NCBI RefSeq assembly: GCF_011305415.1
Contig: NZ_JAANOQ010000001.1
Location: forward strand, 186,001 to 250,000
From: Flavobacterium bernardetii
GTDB taxonomy: Bacteria > Bacteroidota > Bacteroidia > Flavobacteriales > Flavobacteriaceae
Length of the DNA: 64,000 nt
Reading direction: 5' to 3'
Shown: piece by piece, positions 35,636 through 43,528 of the stretch
How the letters are laid out: each line of letters opens with the position of its first letter
Numbering within the stretch: the first letter of the stretch is position 1
Notes under the pieces: generated by a model
Told to the model about the DNA's origin: nothing
Database searches by the model: none
The model's input: only the letters and a program-made list of their open reading frames with translations
Made by a program: the position numbers and the translations under genes

Positions 35636-36982
35636 TTAGTTTTCAGATTCAGTTAGTAATTCTTCGTTGTTTTCGGCTCTTTTTAAAATGGCTTCTGGTA
35701 AAGCTTTTTTTGCTTTAGCACCCATTTTCTTTAGTTTTTCTGCACTTATTACTAAGTTTCCTTTTCCTTCTGTCAACTTATTCATAGCTGAAGAATATTC
35801 TACTTTGGCTTCATCCATTTTCTTTCCAATCTTAATTAAATCGGAAACAAAACCTTCAAATTTATCGTATAAAGCTCCAGCTTGACGCGCAATTTCTATC
35901 GCATTTTCTTGTTGCTTTTGATTCGTCCACATGCTGTCAATTGTACGTAAAGTCGCCAAAAGAGTAGAAGGTGTTACAATCACAATGTTTTTCTCAAATG
36001 CCTTGTTGTATAAATTTAAATCTTCTTGTAAAGCCAAGGCAAAAGCGGGTTCAATTGGAATAAATAACAAGACAAAATCCGGACTTTCCATGTGATAAAT
36101 ATCTTGATAACGTTTGTCACTCAATTGCTCCACATGACGTTTTACAGAATTTACGTGTTCTTTTAAATAGATATTTTGTTGTGCATCGTCTTCTTCATTT
36201 ACATATCTTTCATAAGCTGTTAACGAAACTTTACTATCTACAATCATCTTTTTTCCATCAGGTAAATTGATAATCACATCAGGTAAAATTCTAGTTCCTT
36301 CTTCGTTAGTAAATGATTGTTGCACTTCGTATTCGCGGCCTTTTTCTAAACCTGATTTTTCTAACACACGTTCTAAAACTAATTCGCCCCAATTTCCTTG
36401 CATTTTACTATCGCCTTTTAAAGCTTTAGTTAGGTTGATGGTTTCTTTACTCATTTGTGCATTCATTTCGCGTAAGCCTAATATTTGCTGACGTAAAGCG
36501 GCATGATAATCAATGCTTTCTTTATGAGTATCTTCAACTTTTTTCTCAAAATGTAAAATTTTATCTTGTAAAGGCGATAAAATATTTTTTAGATTTTCTT
36601 TATTTTGTTCGGTAAATTTCTGTGTTTTTTCTTCTAGAATTTTATTTGCTAAGTTTTCAAATTCTTTGCTGAATTTTTCTTGAAGTTCGTTTACTTCTTG
36701 TTTTTGTTCTTTATTTCTTTCCAATAAATTATCGAAATCATTTTCCTTTTTCGCTAATAAAATGGCAAATTCTTCTTTTTCAGCTTGTACTTTTTGCTTC
36801 TCGATTTGTAAATTCTGAAGTGTAATTTTTAATTCGGAAAGTTGGTTGTTTTGTGAAGTTAATTGTCCGTCTAAATTGCTTTTTTCAGCATTAGATTGGG
36901 TTTTTGAAAGCAGTTTGCCAATGTAAAAACCAATGGCTAACGAAACTAAAATGGCGAATACTAAGAGAATAGATGTGTTCAT
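35636..36982 (-). CDS. rmuC: DNA recombination protein RmuC
   Basis: This 448-residue protein has an N-terminal membrane anchor (SILLVFAILVSLAIGFYIGK), a long coiled coil (about 30-150), and the RmuC nuclease-like domain (about 185-400). Motifs in the domain include MQGNWGELVLERVLEKSGLE, GTRILPDVIINLPDGKKMIV and DSKVSLTAYERYV. RmuC limits inversions at short repeats and is thought to be a PD-(D/E)XK-type nuclease. It heads the operon running to 29642. Confidence 0.95.
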   Translation of the reverse strand: MNTSILLVFAILVSLAIGFYIGKLLSKTQSNAEKSNLDGQLTSQNNQLSELKITLQNLQIEKQKVQAEKEEFAILLAKKENDFDNLLERNKEQKQEVNELQEKFSKEFENLANKILEEKTQKFTEQNKENLKNILSPLQDKILHFEKKVEDTHKESIDYHAALRQQILGLREMNAQMSKETINLTKALKGDSKMQGNWGELVLERVLEKSGLEKGREYEVQQSFTNEEGTRILPDVIINLPDGKKMIVDSKVSLTAYERYVNEEDDAQQNIYLKEHVNSVKRHVEQLSDKRYQDIYHMESPDFVLLFIPIEPAFALALQEDLNLYNKAFEKNIVIVTPSTLLATLRTIDSMWTNQKQQENAIEIARQAGALYDKFEGFVSDLIKIGKKMDEAKVEYSSAMNKLTEGKGNLVISAEKLKKMGAKAKKALPEAILKRAENNEELLTESEN

Positions 36983-37101
36983 TTTTGGGATATAATTTTA
37001 TAAAAAGTAAAAATAGTATTTTTTTTAAATTTTACCGCAGGTTTTTATATTTTCCTTTTTAATCTTTATTAATCTACGTGAAATTATTTTTATGATTGTT
37101 T

Positions 37102-37210
37102 GCCACGAATTATCGAATTAAAAAATCTTGATTTGTGAAATTTGTTCATTTTCGATGAAATTCGAATCTTACTAATTCCAAGAGGCAAAAAATATTCGTG
37201 AATTCGTGGC
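37102..37210. repeat. Intergenic inverted repeat with GCCACGAATT arms
   Basis: GCCACGAATT (37102-37111) and AATTCGTGGC (37201-37210) are perfect reverse complements 89 bp apart. The right end also holds ATTCGTGAATTCGTGGC. The region between the divergent rmuC and pseudouridine synthase genes has no coding potential. The string resembles a dispersed flavobacterial repeat I have seen elsewhere, though I cannot confirm this here. Confidence 0.6.
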
Positions 37211-37232
37211 GTTTTAAATTAAAAATTAAAAC

Positions 37233-37240
37233 TATTTTTG
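37233..37240 (+). promoter_or_regulatory. Predicted promoter -7 element almost touching the start codon
   Basis: TATTTTTG matches TAnnTTTG and ends 4 bp before the ATG at 37245. If used, transcription would start at or within the first codon, giving a leaderless mRNA. Confidence 0.5.
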
Positions 37241-37244
37241 CAAA

Positions 37245-37817
37245 ATGGAGTCACATCAACATTTTATTTTACACAAACCACACGGATTTATCAGTCAGTT
37301 TATTTACGAACTAAAACGTAACAAACGAAAACTAGGTGAATTATACGATTTTCCGGAAGGAACTATGGCGATTGGTCGTTTAGATGAAGATTCGGAAGGT
37401 TTGTTATTACTGACCACTGATGGCATGATGAGCGAATTAGTTCGAAGTAAAAAAGTAGAAAAAGAATATTATGCGCAAGTCGATGGAATTATTACCGAAG
37501 AAGCTGTCGAACAATTAAAAAATGGTGTAGAAATCGGTTTTCACGGTAAAAAATACATCACTAAAAAATGTGATGCGAAGTTAATTCCAGTTCCAACACA
37601 TATTGGTGAAGGTAGAAGAATTAGAGATGAACGTCATGGTCCAACAAGTTGGGTTTCGATAACTTTAACCGAAGGGAAATTCCGTCAAGTACGAAAAATG
37701 ACTTCAGCTGTTGGTTTTCCAACGTTGCGATTAATCCGAGTTCGTGTAGGAAATATTGAATTAGGAGATTTAAAAGCGGGTGAAGTGAAGGAGATTAAAG
37801 GATTTGATTATGAATAA
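37245..37817 (+). CDS. Pseudouridine synthase, RsuA/RluB/E-type without S4 domain
   Basis: The 190-residue enzyme would isomerise a uridine in rRNA. It starts HFILHKPHGFISQF and has the catalytic motif MAIGRLDEDSEGLLLLTTDG with the conserved Asp in GRLDEDS. VEKEYYAQVDG and TEGKFRQVRKMTSAVGFPTL follow. The S4 domain found in RsuA and RluB is absent, so it is closest in layout to RluE. Its target cannot be settled by eye. Confidence 0.92.
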   Translation: MESHQHFILHKPHGFISQFIYELKRNKRKLGELYDFPEGTMAIGRLDEDSEGLLLLTTDGMMSELVRSKKVEKEYYAQVDGIITEEAVEQLKNGVEIGFHGKKYITKKCDAKLIPVPTHIGEGRRIRDERHGPTSWVSITLTEGKFRQVRKMTSAVGFPTLRLIRVRVGNIELGDLKAGEVKEIKGFDYE

Positions 37818-38271
37818 TTTATATTATAACGAAAGTCAGTATCCTGAAAAATTAAATATTTTTTATAGTAAGACAAATATACAGTTGGGTTTTCTTTTGT
37901 CTCTAATTTTCTTCGTTTTTGGGGTTTATCAACTTGTAAATAAAAATTATTTAGGAGCAATAATTATTTTAATTTCTTTGATTAATTTATTTTTCAATAA
38001 TAAAAAAAGGAAAAGGTTACATATTATTCTGTTGAGTATTTCAAATAAAGAAATTTACATTCGTGAAAAATATTGTTATGAATGGCAAAATGTAAGTGGT
38101 GAGAAAATTGAAATAATCCAAAATGGAGATACTTCAGTGCAATATTTAACTTTCTACTATGAGGGAAGAAAGATAAAACTTAAAACGGATGATTTAGATT
38201 TTGATAGTAAGCAATTAGAAACAGCTTTAAAAGTTTACAGAAAACGTTTTGAAAACCCTATTTCACAATAA
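37810..38271 (+). CDS. Small membrane protein of unknown function
   Basis: About 153 residues from the ATG at 37810 (MNNLYYNESQYPEKLNIFYS); a TTG at 37804 is an alternative start. Two hydrophobic helices (about 26-46 and 50-66) lead into a basic, beta-rich C-terminal domain with YCYEWQNVSGEKIEIIQNGD and FYYEGRKIKLKTDDLDFDSK. This resembles small PH-like or bacterial membrane-anchored domains. It overlaps the pseudouridine synthase by 8 bp and converges with the ABC ATPase gene. Confidence 0.68.
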   Translation: MNNLYYNESQYPEKLNIFYSKTNIQLGFLLSLIFFVFGVYQLVNKNYLGAIIILISLINLFFNNKKRKRLHIILLSISNKEIYIREKYCYEWQNVSGEKIEIIQNGDTSVQYLTFYYEGRKIKLKTDDLDFDSKQLETALKVYRKRFENPISQ

Positions 38272-39037
38272 ACTTACCATAAGTTTTATCAAAAACGATA
38301 TGTTCATCTTTAAATAAAGTATCAAAAATACCTTTTTCTATTAAATTACAAGGTTGGTCTTGAATGCAAAAATCTTCAGTCATCACAATCATTTCATCAC
38401 TTAATTGAATCGCCAAATCGATATCATGTGTCGAAAATAAGATGCATTTATTGTTTTCGTTGGCTAATTTCTTCAACAATTTAAAAACCGTCACTTTGTG
38501 AAATAAATCTAAATGAGTTGTTGGTTCATCTAAAATAATTAGCGGTGTATCTTGTGCTAAAGCTCTTGCAATCATCACTTTTTGCAATTGACCATCGCTT
38601 ATTTCGTTGTATTTTTTATATTGTAAATGACTAATATTTGTGATTTTTATCGCTTCTTCAATATGATTCAAATCGGTTTCTGTATAGTTACCCATCCAAT
38701 TCGTATAAGGATGTCGACCTAAAGCAATTAATTCCGAAACCGTTAAATTACTGGCTGGTAATTTTTCAGTCGTAACAATGCTTAAATTTTGCGCTAAAGT
38801 TTCTGGAGAATACTCCGCTATTTTTTTATCAGAAAGAAAAACTTCGCCTTCCAATGCTGGAATAATGGAAGTGATGGTTTTTAATAAAGTCGACTTACCA
38901 ATTCCGTTTCCTCCAATTAAAGTAATTAATTTTCCGGCTTCTAATTCGATGTTGATATTTGAAGCAATCTCGATTTTCCCTTTTTTAGAGGTGTATCCGA
39001 TGTTTAGATTTTCTGTTTTTAAGATGGAGGTTTTCAT
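38258..39037 (-). CDS. btuD: ABC transporter ATP-binding protein (B12/siderophore type)
   Basis: The 259-residue ATPase has Walker A GGNGIGKSTLLK, the signature ISDGQLQKVMIARALAQ, Walker B LIILDEPTTHLD and the H-loop FSTHDIDLA. It is closest to FecE/BtuD-type ATPases. It lies 585 bp after the permease gene; the gap holds the GxxExxY cassette. In the signature, SDGQ replaces the usual SGGQ. The cobalamin substrate is inferred from the adjacent cob genes. The symbol is given on that basis. Confidence 0.85.
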   Translation of the reverse strand: MKTSILKTENLNIGYTSKKGKIEIASNINIELEAGKLITLIGGNGIGKSTLLKTITSIIPALEGEVFLSDKKIAEYSPETLAQNLSIVTTEKLPASNLTVSELIALGRHPYTNWMGNYTETDLNHIEEAIKITNISHLQYKKYNEISDGQLQKVMIARALAQDTPLIILDEPTTHLDLFHKVTVFKLLKKLANENNKCILFSTHDIDLAIQLSDEMIVMTEDFCIQDQPCNLIEKGIFDTLFKDEHIVFDKTYGKFIVK

Positions 39038-39056
39038 TACTTAGTTTTTTTATTTG

Positions 39057-39608
39057 AACCACATAGGCACATAGTTATATTGAGGTTAAAGGAAGGCGCT
39101 CCGCTTTAAATAATAAACATAAGCTATTTTGGTATGTTTTTAAAATGTTCGTTAACCAAAGTTTTTTGACCTTCACGAAAAATATTATTACTATGAAAAT
39201 TTAATATTAGTCCTTTTGGAACGGATAATAATTTCATATAAGTTAATAATTGTGCATCGTGTATTGGTAAAATTTCATTTACAGCTTTTAATTCTACTAT
39301 AACCAGATCTTCTATAAATAAATCACATTTAAAATCAAAGTCTAAATCAACTCCTTTATAATTAATTGGAACTTTAAATTCTGATTTGAAATTTATCTTT
39401 CTTATTTTTAATTCTTCAATCATGCATTTGTGATACACACTTTCTAATAAACCTTTACCAAGAATTTTATGAACTTCTATTGCTGCTCCAATTATTTCAT
39501 ACGTTAATTGATTAATAGAATTTTGTGTTATCATATTTATTTTTCTATGTTTATTATTTTAAGCGAAGCGCTTTTATTTATTAAATAAATCTATGTGCCT
39601 ATGTGGTT
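39057..39608. mobile_element. 552-bp inverted-repeat cassette carrying a GxxExxY gene
   Basis: The termini AACCACATAGGCACATAG (39057-39074) and CTATGTGCCTATGTGGTT (39591-39608) are perfect 18-bp inverted repeats. Inside them AAATAATAAACATA (39108-39121) and TATGTTTATTATTT (39546-39559) form a second perfect 14-bp pair. A GC-rich AAGCGAAGCGC-like hairpin lies close to both. The only gene inside is the 136-codon GxxExxY ORF. The block sits between the permease and ATPase genes of an otherwise compact operon, which is good evidence of insertion. No target duplication or transposase is visible. Confidence 0.75.
39124..39534 (-). CDS. GxxExxY family protein (PD-(D/E)XK nuclease fold)
   Basis: The 136-residue protein has the family signature GLLESVY (residues 28-34). 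It also shows a nuclease core: Asp71 in CDLFIED, then VIVELKA with Glu81 and Lys83, and QLLTYM (Q95-Y99) like the RecB-family QxxxY motif. The nuclease activity is not proven for this family, but the triad is present. It is oriented like the ABC transporter genes and occupies almost the whole inverted-repeat cassette. Confidence 0.92.
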   Translation of the reverse strand: MITQNSINQLTYEIIGAAIEVHKILGKGLLESVYHKCMIEELKIRKINFKSEFKVPINYKGVDLDFDFKCDLFIEDLVIVELKAVNEILPIHDAQLLTYMKLLSVPKGLILNFHSNNIFREGQKTLVNEHFKNIPK

Positions 39609-39622
39609 AAAAATAATTAAAT

Positions 39623-40651
39623 TTATCTAATTCCCTTTTTTCTAATAATTAACCAAATCACAACCGGTGCGCCTAAAATAGAAGTAATCGCATTAATTGG
39701 AATAGTGAAATCTTGATTGGGCATTTGCGAAATCGTATCACAAACTAACATCGTTATTCCGCCTAAAAGCAACGTCGCTACAAAAAGTGTTTTATGCTGA
39801 CTCGTTTGAAAAATCAACTTCGCCATATGCGGAATCGCTAATCCAACAAAAGCAATTGGACCCACAAATGCGGTAATTGTTCCAGCTAAAATACTAGTAG
39901 CTATAATGCTGATATTTCGTGTTCTTTTGATTGAGATTCCTAAACTTCTCGCGTAATTTTCACCTAATAATAAACCATCTAAAGGTTTGATAATCGTAAA
40001 GCTTAAAAGTAAACCAATTAAAACTACGATAGCTAATAAGTACACTTGATTTTGGTTTAAATTACCTAAACTTCCTAAAGTCCAAAAGGTGAATTTTTGT
40101 AATTGTTCTGCACTCGAAAAAGAAGTTAACACATTGATAATTGCACTCGTTAAACTGCTAAACATCAATCCGACAATCAAAATAGACATGGTGTCTTTTA
40201 ATTTTGAAGCTACGAAGAAAACCAATAATAAAACTAAAAAACTTCCGAAGAAAGCACCAATTAAGATTCCGTAATCATTGACTAGAAAATCTGCTACAAA
40301 AGTGGGCAATAAGAAAGAACCCATAATCACAATGGCAACGCCTAAACTTGCGCCAGAACTCAAACCTAAAACATAAGGTCCAGCTAATGGATTTCTAAAA
40401 AGTGTTTGCATGATTAACCCAGAAATGCTTAGTCCAACTCCAGTTAAAATCGCAACAATTGCTTTTGGAAATCTATACTCTAAAACGATATACGTCCAAG
40501 TTTGCTTTTCATGAGATTGATGGATTAAAATTTCGCACACATCTCCTAACGGAATTAATACGTTTCCTAAAGCTAAATTCGCTAGAAAAGCTAAAATAAG
40601 AATGGTAAACAATCCAATAAATAGCGAGCTGTTTTTGAAAGTTTTTTGCAT
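39623..40651 (-). CDS. btuC: FecCD/BtuC-type ABC transporter permease
   Basis: The 342-residue protein has ten predicted membrane helices and the family signatures LANLALGNVLIPLGDV, YRFPKAIVAILTGVGLSISG, MQTLFRNPLAGPYVLGLSSG and FVGLAIPHMAKLIFQ. It would move a corrinoid or siderophore across the inner membrane. It begins at the base after the substrate-binding gene ends. The ATPase partner comes after the cassette. Confidence 0.9.
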   Translation of the reverse strand: MQKTFKNSSLFIGLFTILILAFLANLALGNVLIPLGDVCEILIHQSHEKQTWTYIVLEYRFPKAIVAILTGVGLSISGLIMQTLFRNPLAGPYVLGLSSGASLGVAIVIMGSFLLPTFVADFLVNDYGILIGAFFGSFLVLLLVFFVASKLKDTMSILIVGLMFSSLTSAIINVLTSFSSAEQLQKFTFWTLGSLGNLNQNQVYLLAIVVLIGLLLSFTIIKPLDGLLLGENYARSLGISIKRTRNISIIATSILAGTITAFVGPIAFVGLAIPHMAKLIFQTSQHKTLFVATLLLGGITMLVCDTISQMPNQDFTIPINAITSILGAPVVIWLIIRKKGIR

Positions 40652-41782
40652 TTATTTGATTTTTGTAGCAAAGGTAAATTCGTAATTTTCCATCAATTCT
40701 GGATGTAAAATTTTAATAAAATCTTTCAACACTAAGTCAGGACGAGAGGGACTTTGTTCGTAATAAATTACACCACCTGTTTTTCCTTTCTTAACTTCAA
40801 AACTATATACTTCTCCTTTTTTAAAGGCATCGAAAGCAGCATAATTTGGGTTGGTAGTTTTCATGTTATTTAAAGAACTGAAACTGCTTGTTATCCATTT
40901 ATCTGCGGAGTGAGCGGTTTCTAAAACTTTTTCAAAACCTAAAGGCGTACTTCCGGTTCCTTCTGTTTGTTTCCATAAATAATCGCCTTTTGCCTCTTTC
41001 ATATAATACGCCAACCAACTATTTCCATTCGGCACAAACCATTGATCTTGATACAACGAACCTAAAAAGATAGAAGGTTGTTTCTTTGTATTTTGAACTA
41101 AAGCTAGGGTTTCATTATAATTTTTTTCAATCGAATTAAAAATATCATTGGCTTCTTTTTCTTTTCCGAATAAAGCGCCGTATAATTTGATCCATTCTGC
41201 TTTTCCAAGTGGGGTTTGTTCCATCCAATCCGCTTGAATGACAATTTTGATTCCGTTTCGTTCTAAGTTTTTTAAGGTCGGATTTACATTATCGACACAA
41301 AAAGAAACTAAAACATCCGGATTTAATTCTATGATTTTTTCAATATTTAAACTCTCGTTCTGACCCACATTAGCAATCTTTTTTTGCTCAATTAACGCTC
41401 TTGTTTTTTCTGACGAAATGTAATCGGTATGAGGAAATCCAATTAATTTTTCTTCAACTCCTAATTGCTCTAAAAATGGAATGATAGTCGTAGAAGTAAC
41501 TATAGAATTTTTTAGAGGAACGTCAATAACTGGAAATTTTGAATAAGTACTTGGGATTTTACTATTATTTTTTCTTAAAACATAAGTAAACGTTTCTTTA
41601 GCATTCGGCCAAGGATTTGAAACTTTTACGATTGTAAAATCATCACCTTCTTCAATAGATAAACTTTTAGCATACTTGATGTTGTTTTTCGAAAGTTCAA
41701 TTTCATTTGTAGAAGTTTCTTTCTTACAATTAAATAGGAATAAGGATAAAAAGGTAAAAATAAATAAGTAAAAGCGATTCAT
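40652..41782 (-). CDS. btuF: ABC transporter substrate-binding lipoprotein (BtuF-type)
   Basis: The 376-residue protein has a lipoprotein signal (FTFLSLFLFNC) and the type III binding-protein fold. Motifs include PFLEQLGVEEKLIGFPHTDY, ANVGQNESLNIEKIIELNPD and VLVSF, then QADWMEQTPLGKAEWIKLYG and EKEANDIF. Members bind vitamin B12 or Fe-siderophores. B12 is favoured here because the cobU-cobS genes follow divergently within 600 bp. It is first in the operon btuF-btuC-(cassette)-btuD. Confidence 0.87.
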   Translation of the reverse strand: MNRFYLFIFTFLSLFLFNCKKETSTNEIELSKNNIKYAKSLSIEEGDDFTIVKVSNPWPNAKETFTYVLRKNNSKIPSTYSKFPVIDVPLKNSIVTSTTIIPFLEQLGVEEKLIGFPHTDYISSEKTRALIEQKKIANVGQNESLNIEKIIELNPDVLVSFCVDNVNPTLKNLERNGIKIVIQADWMEQTPLGKAEWIKLYGALFGKEKEANDIFNSIEKNYNETLALVQNTKKQPSIFLGSLYQDQWFVPNGNSWLAYYMKEAKGDYLWKQTEGTGSTPLGFEKVLETAHSADKWITSSFSSLNNMKTTNPNYAAFDAFKKGEVYSFEVKKGKTGGVIYYEQSPSRPDLVLKDFIKILHPELMENYEFTFATKIK

Positions 41783-41858
41783 TGTTGTTGTTTTTGCAAA
41801 TGTATAAAAAAAATGAGGGTTTAATTTTTGAAATTCGTAAAAATACTATCTTTACGAA

Positions 41859-42242
41859 GTGAATACAATTAGACAAAAATACTGCTCCGTTTGTGAATCT
41901 CCATTTGGTTGTGGAAATGAATCGGAAGTAAAAAAATGTTGGTGTAATGATTTACCACCTATATTTACTTTAGATGGCATTTCTGACTGTTTATGTCCGC
42001 CGTGTTTAAAAGATGCTACTGTTGCAAAAATTGAGGAATATATTGAAACAATTACTCCTGAAAACGCGAAAGATAACAAAGCGAAAGATTTACCTAACAC
42101 CACTCATTTCATTGAAAATATTGATTATTATATCGAAAATGAAAAGTATGTTTTAACAAAATGGTTTCATTTAAAAAGAGGAACGTGTTGCGAAAATGGT
42201 TGTCGTCATTGTCCATATGGTTTTGTAAAAAGTAAAAAGTAA
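41859..42242 (+). CDS. Cysteine-rich CWC domain fused to DUF5522
   Basis: The 127-residue protein starts at GTG 41859, with no good ATG before the first cysteines. The N-terminal part (residues 8-55) has CSVCESPFGCG, KKCWCNDLPP and CLCPPC, matching the CWC cysteine pattern. The C-terminal part is DUF5522, WFHLKRGTCCENGCRHCPYG. The twelve or more cysteines suggest zinc or iron-sulfur binding. The last residues (VKSKK) are encoded by the first heptamer repeats. Function is unknown. Confidence 0.85.
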   Translation: MNTIRQKYCSVCESPFGCGNESEVKKCWCNDLPPIFTLDGISDCLCPPCLKDATVAKIEEYIETITPENAKDNKAKDLPNTTHFIENIDYYIENEKYVLTKWFHLKRGTCCENGCRHCPYGFVKSKK

Positions 42243-42276
42243 AAAGTAAAAAGTAAAAAGTAAAAAGTAAAAAGTA
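42225..42276. repeat. GTAAAAA heptamer tandem repeat, seven units, covering the stop codon
   Basis: Seven in-register copies of GTAAAAA run from 42225 to 42273, followed by a partial unit. The stop codon of the DUF5522 gene lies inside (42240-42242). Because the unit is 7 bp, a change in copy number downstream of the stop would alter only the spacing to cobU, while a change upstream of it would shift frame. ATTGCCATTG-type imperfect repeats follow at 42300-42355. Confidence 0.92.
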
Positions 42277-42364
42277 ATTTCATTATTAAAATTGAATTTT
42301 GCCATTGCCATTGTGATTGCCATTGAATTTTGAAATTGTTATTGCCATTGATATTTAAAAAATT

Positions 42365-42871
42365 ATGATATATTTAATTACTGGTGGAGAACGTTCTGGA
42401 AAAAGTAGTTATGCTCAAAATGTAGCATTGGAACTTTCTGCAACCCCAATGTATGTGGCTACAGCCCGAAAATGGGATGGTGATTTTCAGAAAAGAATCG
42501 ACAGACATCAAAGTGAAAGAGACGAAAATTGGACTAATATTGAAGAAGAAAAAAACTTGTCTCAAATTGATTTTAAAGGAAGAGTGGCCATTATAGATTG
42601 TGTGACTTTATGGTTAACCAACTTTTTTGTAGATACGAAAAATGATGTAGAACTTTCTTTAGCATTAGCTAAAGCTGAAATTGAAAAGTTAGCTTTAATG
42701 GAAGATACAACCATCTTAATCATCACAAACGAAATCGGAATGGGCGTTCATGCAGAAACCCATATCGGTAGAAAATTTGTTGAATTACAAGGTTGGGTCA
42801 ATCAGTTTATTGCTAAAAAAGCAGATAAAGTGACTTTTATGGTTTCTGGTTTACCGATGCAAGTCAAATAA
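42365..42871 (+). CDS. cobU: Adenosylcobinamide kinase/guanylyltransferase
   Basis: CobU phosphorylates adenosylcobinamide and forms adenosyl-GDP-cobinamide. The 168-residue sequence has Walker A ITGGERSGKSS, YVATARKWDGDFQKRIDRHQ with the guanylylated His region, Walker B-like VAIIDCVTLWLTNFF and ITNEIGMGVHAE. The length is normal. It opens the plus-strand cobalamin cluster and is 1 bp before the PP-loop ATPase. Confidence 0.95.
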   Translation: MIYLITGGERSGKSSYAQNVALELSATPMYVATARKWDGDFQKRIDRHQSERDENWTNIEEEKNLSQIDFKGRVAIIDCVTLWLTNFFVDTKNDVELSLALAKAEIEKLALMEDTTILIITNEIGMGVHAETHIGRKFVELQGWVNQFIAKKADKVTFMVSGLPMQVK

Positions 42872-42872
42872 G

Positions 42873-43523
42873 ATGCGAGTACTAAGTTCTTGGAGCGGTG
42901 GAAAAGACAGTTGTTTCGCCTTAATGAAAGCAGCTGAACAAGGTTTAAAGCCAACCGTTTTACTAAACATGATGAATGAAAACGGAAAAGTTTCGCGTTC
43001 ACACGGTATTCCATTTTCTGTATTAGAACAACAAGCTAAACAAATTGGTGTGCCTTTAGTAGCAGTTCCGGCATCTTGGAATGACTATGAGAAAAATTAT
43101 ATTGCAATTTTGCACGATATAAAAAAACAATACGAAATTGAAGGTGTTGTTTTTGGTGATATAGATTTAGAACCGCATCGTGAATGGGAAGAAAAAGTTT
43201 GTAATGCGGCTGAACTAAAAGCGTTCTTACCATTATGGCAACAAGATAGAATAGATTTGGTTTTTCAAATGATTGATGCTGGAATTGAAACGATGATAGT
43301 TTCCTGTAATTTAGAAATGGGCGAAGCATATTTAGGTAAAATCATAACCAAAGAATTAGCACTCGATTTACAACAAAAAGGAATTGATGCTTGTGGAGAA
43401 AATGGAGAATATCATACGTTAGTGATCAATTGTCCTTTGTTCAAAGAGAAAATTAATTTACCAAAATATCACAAACAAACGTATGAAAAGTACTGTTTTA
43501 TCGTTTGGCAAGAAAATAAATAA
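42873..43523 (+). CDS. PP-loop ATPase, diphthine-ammonia ligase-like (Dph6/COG2102)
   Basis: The 216-residue protein has the PP-loop WSGGKDSCFALMKA (residues 7-20), RSHGIPFSVLEQQA, VVFGDIDLEPHREWEEKVC and CGENGEYHTLVINCP, all typical of the ATP_bind_4 family. In eukaryotes Dph6 amidates diphthine, but bacteria lack diphthamide. It is tightly packed between cobU and bluB-cobT (gaps 1 and 5 bp), so a role in corrinoid amidation or remodelling is plausible. I cannot prove this from sequence. Confidence 0.85.
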   Translation: MRVLSSWSGGKDSCFALMKAAEQGLKPTVLLNMMNENGKVSRSHGIPFSVLEQQAKQIGVPLVAVPASWNDYEKNYIAILHDIKKQYEIEGVVFGDIDLEPHREWEEKVCNAAELKAFLPLWQQDRIDLVFQMIDAGIETMIVSCNLEMGEAYLGKIITKELALDLQQKGIDACGENGEYHTLVINCPLFKEKINLPKYHKQTYEKYCFIVWQENK

Positions 43524-43528
43524 ATTTA

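Noticed and set aside
39124-39534. Considering the GxxExxY ORF a normal member of the transporter operon
   Set aside because: The two perfect inverted-repeat pairs mark it off from the permease and ATPase genes, and nothing links it to transport.
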